A stretch of 64,000 nucleotides of DNA from Natronoglomus mannanivorans (GTDB taxonomy: Archaea; Halobacteriota; Halobacteria; Halobacteriales; Natrialbaceae): positions 1 to 64,000 of the forward strand of contig JAOPKB010000002.1 of assembly GCA_025517485.1 (NCBI GenBank). The letters are read 5' to 3'. The notes below the pieces were generated by a model, which saw only the letters and a program-made list of their open reading frames with translations, was not told the origin of the DNA and ran no database searches. Positions within the stretch are counted from its first letter, which is position 1; each line of letters starts with the position of its first letter. Made by a program: the position numbers and the translations under genes. Positions 56,856 through 64,000 of this stretch are shown in pieces.

Positions 56856-58124
56856 TCACGGAATCCGAGGCACGCCCGCCGACTCGAGCGCCCGGCGTCG
56901 CTCCTCCTCGGTCAGCCGATAGGCCTCGAGTTCTTCGTCGAGTTCCCCCAGCGCGTTCCGCCGCTCCTGATGGTCGGCGAGGAAGTCGGTGATCCGCTCG
57001 ATCGCGATCTCCTTCAACTCGCCGCTCAGAAGGTCGCCAGCGCGGTAGTCGGCCGCGATCTCCTCGAGTCGGTCGTCGTCCGCTTCGAAGAAAAATCGCA
57101 GATACTGAAAGGGGACGTCGACTGACGGGTCGCCGCCGTGTTCGCGATGGGCCTCGAGACTCGAGCGACCGCCGGTGTAAGCGTGGTTCCGGACAGTCTC
57201 GGCGACGGTGTCCGCATCGTCGGTCAGCGAGATCGACGGAGCGTCCCCGGAGGAACTCATCTTGCCCGGGCCCTCGAGACTCGGGAGGAAGCGCCCGAGG
57301 AGGGCACCGGGCTTTTCGACCGGCAGCGCGTCTCTGGCTGCGACGTCGCGACAGACCCGAACGTGGGGGTCCTGATCGACGGCGATGGGGACCAGCGTGG
57401 GCTGGCGGCCGTCGACGAGTTGCGGGAGCAGGAGGTGAGTCGCCTGCACCGCCGGGTAGAACTGGAGGCCGACGGTGTCTTGGGTCCCGTACACTGCTTC
57501 GACCGTCGCGGGCGTGAGGTGTTTCGCGAGGCGGGTGGCGATCGGATAGACGACGTCCGCGTCCGCCGTGTCGATCACGATTCGCGTGCGGTCGGGGTCG
57601 AATCCGATCGCGAGGATATCCCGGAGGTTGTCTCGAGTGTGCTCGCCGATCGACTCGAAGGACTGGTCTTTCGCGAGGAACTTCTCGTCGTCGGAGAGCG
57701 GGACGTATACCGTCGCGCCCGTCGCCTGTTGAAATCGTCTGGCGAGGTACAGCGGAAGGACGTGCCCGAGGTGCATCGGTCCCGAGGGACCGCGGCCGGT
57801 GACGACGGCGTGGGGGCGTCCGGCTTCGGCCGCCTCGAGGTAGTCGTCGACGTCACGCCCGGCGTAGAAGGTCCGTCGACGGAGTAACGGATGGTCCGGG
57901 AAGCGAGCGATCTGCTCGTCGGTGAGCGGATCGGCGCCGAATCGCTCGACGAGTTTGTCGTAGTCGACCTCGCCGGAGACGGCGTAAGGGGTGACGGTGA
58001 AGTCGTCGGTGTCGCTGGCGGCTGTGCTCGCTGATCGTTCGGACTCCGACTCGGTCGAGAGCCGAGTTCGGGACTGGGGTTGGGATGCTGGCTGTGCGTC
58101 GGTCGTCTCGTCTGTGTCGGTCAT
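56856..58124 (-). CDS. trpS: Tryptophanyl-tRNA synthetase, archaeal/eukaryotic type, 422 aa
   Basis: Second TrpRS in the window. HIGH motif GRGPSGPMHLGHVLP; KMSKS motif GPGKMSSSGDAPS; the segment PLSDDEKFLAKDQS is the Trp/ATP region found in the archaeal/eukaryotic branch. The first 40 residues are low-complexity Ser/Glu/Thr. At 422 residues it is closer to the canonical archaeal enzyme than the 526-residue protein at 30052. Whether both charge tRNA-Trp cannot be seen from sequence. Confidence 0.92.
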   Translation of the reverse strand: MTDTDETTDAQPASQPQSRTRLSTESESERSASTAASDTDDFTVTPYAVSGEVDYDKLVERFGADPLTDEQIARFPDHPLLRRRTFYAGRDVDDYLEAAEAGRPHAVVTGRGPSGPMHLGHVLPLYLARRFQQATGATVYVPLSDDEKFLAKDQSFESIGEHTRDNLRDILAIGFDPDRTRIVIDTADADVVYPIATRLAKHLTPATVEAVYGTQDTVGLQFYPAVQATHLLLPQLVDGRQPTLVPIAVDQDPHVRVCRDVAARDALPVEKPGALLGRFLPSLEGPGKMSSSGDAPSISLTDDADTVAETVRNHAYTGGRSSLEAHREHGGDPSVDVPFQYLRFFFEADDDRLEEIAADYRAGDLLSGELKEIAIERITDFLADHQERRNALGELDEELEAYRLTEEERRRALESAGVPRIP

Positions 58125-58393
58125 GTGCGTATCGTGGGTCGTGGATGGGTCTGGCTGGCGGTGCAGGGTTCAGAACCGAGAGAACGAAGGGAGCACCCGC
58201 CACCGCGCCCGCCGGGTTAAGCCGCGTCGCACGCGAAGACGACACTGTCCGCTCTCGAAGGGGCCGGCCAGCGCCAGTCGAGAGCGGCTCTCATCGAACG
58301 ATGCTTTCGGCGGCGGCAAGAAGAACGTTTCGGGAGGTCTGCGAACGGACTCGAGCGCTCGAGTCGTGCTTCGAAACACGACGGCCACGCGAG

Positions 58394-59242
58394 CTATTCG
58401 TCTGTGTCGGATTCGGAGTCGGTACTGGATTCGGGGTTGGATTCGGAGTCGGATTCGGAGTCGGATTCGGAGTCAGCGTCAGGTTCGGATTCGGAGCCGG
58501 AGTCGGAGTCGGAGTCGAACTCGAGGTCATCACCGAACTCGGATTCGTCTCTGGATTCGGACTTCAACGTCTCCAGCTCGGATTCGATCTCGTCACCGGA
58601 CTCGAGGTCCTCGAGTTCGCGCTCGAGATCGTCGGTCTCCGACAGCGGGTCGTCGAACGTACCGCTTTCCTGAAGTTCGTCCAACGCCTTCGATCGGGCT
58701 TCCAGCTCCTCCGTGTTCGCGTTCGCCTGGTCGATCGACCGGGCGACGTCGTCCATCTCGTCGCCGACACCAGTCGTGGCCTCGGCAACCCGCGAGGACG
58801 CTTCGGCCGACCTGTACTGGGCCACCGTCGCGTCCTTTTTCGTCCGGAATTCCTCGATCCGCCGTTCCAGCTCGTCTCGGTCCTCGAGTAACTCGGCCTG
58901 TGCCGCCTCGAGTTCGTCGATCTGGCCCTCGATGTCTTCGATTCGCTGCATCTTCGTCTTCTTCTTCTCGAGGACGCGCCGTGCGAGATCGTCCTGGCCC
59001 TGTGACACCGCCTGTCGGGCCTGTTCGTTGTGCGTTTCGACATCCGACTCGAGGTCCGCCTTTCGATTCGCCAGTCGCTTGCGCTGGGTCGCGATGTTCG
59101 CGATGCCCCGTTTGACGTCCGCGAGCTGGTCGTGCATCTGTTCGGAGGCGTACTCGAGTGTTTCCTCGGGGTCTTCGGCGCCGTCGAGGGCGGCGTTGAC
59201 CTTCGATCGGAGGACGGCCGACGTTCTCGAGAGGAGTCCCAT
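58394..59242 (-). CDS. PspA/IM30-family protein with acidic Ser/Asp tail, 282 aa
   Basis: Membrane-stress coiled-coil protein. It starts MGLLSRTSAVLRSKVNAALD, with the amphipathic helix typical of the family, then PEETLEYASEQMHDQLADV and long helices to about residue 190. The last 70 residues are an acidic DSDS/SESE tail encoded by a hexamer-like tract (about 58395-58515) and probably disordered. ATG 59251 would add three residues. The AT-rich ATAATATTG at about 59266-59274 is the likely promoter. Confidence 0.9.
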   Translation of the reverse strand: MGLLSRTSAVLRSKVNAALDGAEDPEETLEYASEQMHDQLADVKRGIANIATQRKRLANRKADLESDVETHNEQARQAVSQGQDDLARRVLEKKKTKMQRIEDIEGQIDELEAAQAELLEDRDELERRIEEFRTKKDATVAQYRSAEASSRVAEATTGVGDEMDDVARSIDQANANTEELEARSKALDELQESGTFDDPLSETDDLERELEDLESGDEIESELETLKSESRDESEFGDDLEFDSDSDSGSESEPDADSESDSESDSESNPESSTDSESDTDE

Positions 59243-59421
59243 ATCGGTCATTCTCGCTCGAGGAGCATAATATTGTGTGGTCGTTTGACAATAGTCGCCG
59301 CCACTCTCGGACCCGCTCGATACCGGTGACGACCGTCGACCGAGAGTTCGTCTTCTCGAGTACGCCGATATTTTACAGTCCATTTTCAGTAGCTATAAGT
59401 CGAAGTGTATCAGTTAATATA

Positions 59422-59643
59422 ATGGAAGCTACGTCCACAATGCCGTCGCGAGGGGCATGCGCCGAAATGCCCCGGGTGGACCTAGCACCCGAGACGTGGC
59501 TTCCAAGCGAGCTGCTCGAAGCCATGTTTGCATTGCTTCTCTCGAGACATAAACGTCTCGCAAGACGGCAGTACCGCCAGCAAATCGACCAGCAACCGCG
59601 CTCTCCGATCGGTTCGACCGGAAACGAGGGTGAGATCCGGTGA
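59422..59643 (+). CDS. Small conserved-looking protein, 73 aa
   Basis: Hydrophilic N-terminus followed by an amphipathic segment, LPSELLEAMFALLLSRHKRL, and a basic/polar C-terminus. Not recognised. CTATAAGTC about 27 bases before ATG 59422 suggests a leaderless transcript. The stop overlaps the start of the zinc-finger gene downstream (GTGA), so the two are probably one operon. Confidence 0.55.
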   Translation: MEATSTMPSRGACAEMPRVDLAPETWLPSELLEAMFALLLSRHKRLARRQYRQQIDQQPRSPIGSTGNEGEIR

Positions 59644-59825
59644 GCGAGCGCGGAACCGACGACTCGGCGACCAACTCGAGTTCCCGTACCAGTTCCCGGT
59701 CGCCACCACCGTGTCCGCGGTGTAACCGGCCCGTCGTACGGATCACCAGCACCGGGCCGGACACCCACTTCGCGTCGCCGTGTGGCTGTCGGATCGGCCG
59801 ACTCGAGGCCCGGAGACTTCGGTAG
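59640..59825 (+). CDS. Zinc-finger microprotein, 61 aa
   Basis: A Ser/Thr-rich start, then PPCPRCNRPVVRI and PCGCRIGRLEARRLR: two cysteine pairs about 25 residues apart, fit for one zinc ion. It starts at GTG 59640, overlapping the previous stop. It belongs with the CPxCG-type microproteins of haloarchaea. Function unknown. Confidence 0.6.
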   Translation: MSERGTDDSATNSSSRTSSRSPPPCPRCNRPVVRITSTGPDTHFASPCGCRIGRLEARRLR

Positions 59826-60030
59826 GAGAACGGTTGAAGTCACATTTTTGGAATACTCGAAAGGATCGACAAGCGTGGAGCCACTCGACATTCGGTCACG
59901 TATCCCTCGTTGCACAGAATCGAACAGTGTCCCAAAATACGAAACGAGGGACAAAGGCTCGTCGAGAACGCTCAGAACGCCTTCGACAGAAAACGACACA
60001 CGAGCAGCGTCGGACCGAACGTCGAGCCCC

Positions 60031-60195
60031 TCACGAGGGGTGCTGGTGCCTGATCTTCTCGGCGGTCTGGCCCGGAACGGGCGTCCCGCAGTCGCGACAC
60101 GTCCAGTTCGGAACGACTCCACTCGACTCCTTCTCGAGGTCCTGTTTGAACCGGATTCGAGCCCCGCAAGTACACTGATAAGTCGTACGAGACAT
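60031..60195 (-). CDS. Zinc-ribbon microprotein, 54 aa
   Basis: Short gene. The protein starts MSRTTYQCTCGARIRFKQD and continues to WTCRDCGTPVPGQTAEKIR. The pairs CTC and CRDC make a zinc ribbon like those in small transcription- or ribosome-associated proteins. It lies 82 bases downstream of the RIO1 gene on the same strand, so an operon is possible. The product is not identified further. Confidence 0.6.
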   Translation of the reverse strand: MSRTTYQCTCGARIRFKQDLEKESSGVVPNWTCRDCGTPVPGQTAEKIRHQHPS

Positions 60196-60277
60196 GGACG
60201 AGCGTACCGCCGCGAGAGCGAAAAGTCGTGTGGCGACAGCGCGAACCGATCCGGTTCGCGTTCGCGCTCGAACTAAA

Positions 60278-63394
<3,117 letters not shown>

Positions 63395-63416
63395 GAAACG
63401 GCGAGCGAATCGCCGG

Positions 63417-64000
63417 CTAGAGGTCGTGGCCCTCGAACCGCAGATAACCGACCACGAGCGGAACGGCGAGCCACACAAGCAAGATCACGACCGCGAACCA
63501 GCCCGAGAGGTAGAACGGGGCGTCCGCCGACGGGTAGTACTGTGCGACCGCCTGCGGAACGACGTCCGGCAACAGGCTCATCAGCGCCGCGTCGTACGCC
63601 CCCATCGGGTTCAATCGAGGATAGAAGACGAACCACTCGGGCGGCTGGGCCCCGAGATCCGGCCAGGGCGTCCCCTCGAGCAGGTAGTGGAGTCCGACCC
63701 GAATCGTGTCGAAGACGAAGATCAGGAAGACGAACAGCCCGACGATGCCGACGGCCGCTCTGGTCGTCGAAGTCGTCATCGCCGAGATGCCGACGCCGAG
63801 GGCGACGAAGACGGCCCCGAACAGCATCGAGAGACCACTGAAGACGAGGAAGTCCCAGAGGTGGAATTCGTCGTAGAACGCGACGATGACGACCAGCGCG
63901 ACGGCGAGGCCGGCGAACAACGACGCCCAGAGGACGAGCGTGCGACCGACGAACTTCCCGAGGACGGCGTCGAGGCGCGAGTGAGGCAGGGAGAGCAAAA
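63417..64000 (-). CDS. ABC-2 type transporter permease, partial (N-terminus beyond the window)
   Basis: The visible part begins LLSLPHSRLDAVLGKFVGRT, the region after helix 2 of ABC-2 permeases such as NosY. Helices follow at LVLWASLFAGLAVALVVIV, FSGLSMLFGAVFVALGVGI, a TTRAAVGIVGLFVFLIF helix, and a last one near the C-terminus (AVVILLVWLAVPLVVGYL). An extracellular loop holds PPEWFVFYPRLNPMGAYDA. The frame is open at the window edge. The ATPase partner should lie beyond it. Confidence 0.85.
   Translation of the reverse strand, partial: LLSLPHSRLDAVLGKFVGRTLVLWASLFAGLAVALVVIVAFYDEFHLWDFLVFSGLSMLFGAVFVALGVGISAMTTSTTRAAVGIVGLFVFLIFVFDTIRVGLHYLLEGTPWPDLGAQPPEWFVFYPRLNPMGAYDAALMSLLPDVVPQAVAQYYPSADAPFYLSGWFAVVILLVWLAVPLVVGYLRFEGHDL

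Overview
The window is chromosomal DNA of a halophilic archaeon (class Halobacteria). The signs are a very high GC content, strongly acidic proteins, and typical haloarchaeal proteins: halocyanin, chromosomal protein MC1, thermosome with a GGM tail, tRNA-intron endonuclease EndA, RIO1 and Dim2-like KH protein. Many genes have a TATA-like box about 27-33 bases before the start codon, which suggests leaderless mRNAs. I saw no tRNA, rRNA or CRISPR array, and no complete insertion sequence. Only two solitary IS200/IS605-type end hairpins are visible.

Layout. (1) 0.3-3.4 kb holds a YHS protein, a winged-helix/small-membrane-protein pair, and a divergent multicopper oxidase/halocyanin pair. (2) 3.4-13.4 kb, mostly minus strand, is a 2-oxoacid dehydrogenase complex (E3, E2, E1 beta, E1 alpha) with lipoyl synthase. 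It is broken up by membrane proteins and a small zinc finger. (3) 13.5-20 kb holds a PH-domain membrane protein, a Ski2/Hel308-like helicase and a chemotaxis transducer. (4) 20.2-25.2 kb holds a HAD phosphatase, a DJ-1-like protein, a Met/Asp-rich surface protein, a membrane-anchored molybdopterin oxidoreductase, two more copies of the small membrane protein and another winged-helix protein. KatG follows. (5) 27.7-39.7 kb is mainly information processing: a NucS-like/C4 zinc finger protein, EndA, TrpRS, HisH, PheS-PheT, a HAD phosphatase, an AbrB-like protein and MC1. (6) 39.7-45 kb has three tandem NarK-type transporters, each with its own AT-rich promoter and a short leader ORF. (7) 45-64 kb holds prephenate dehydratase, Hsp20, LeuRS, a YqjF-like protein, an ornithine cyclodeaminase-like protein, the thermosome, the KH protein, a DUF234-type ATPase, a phosphodiesterase, a second TrpRS, PspA, several zinc-finger microproteins, RIO1, a bacterial-type NAD-dependent DNA ligase and a partial ABC permease.

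How the genes fit together. E1/E2/E3 plus lipoyl synthase make a self-contained lipoylated oxoacid dehydrogenase system. The copper proteins, the YHS protein and the molybdenum oxidoreductase point to periplasm-side redox and metal handling. KatG, Hsp20, thermosome and PspA are stress functions. The least explained elements are the shared architecture of the three narK promoters with their leader ORFs, and the repeated winged-helix plus small membrane protein module.
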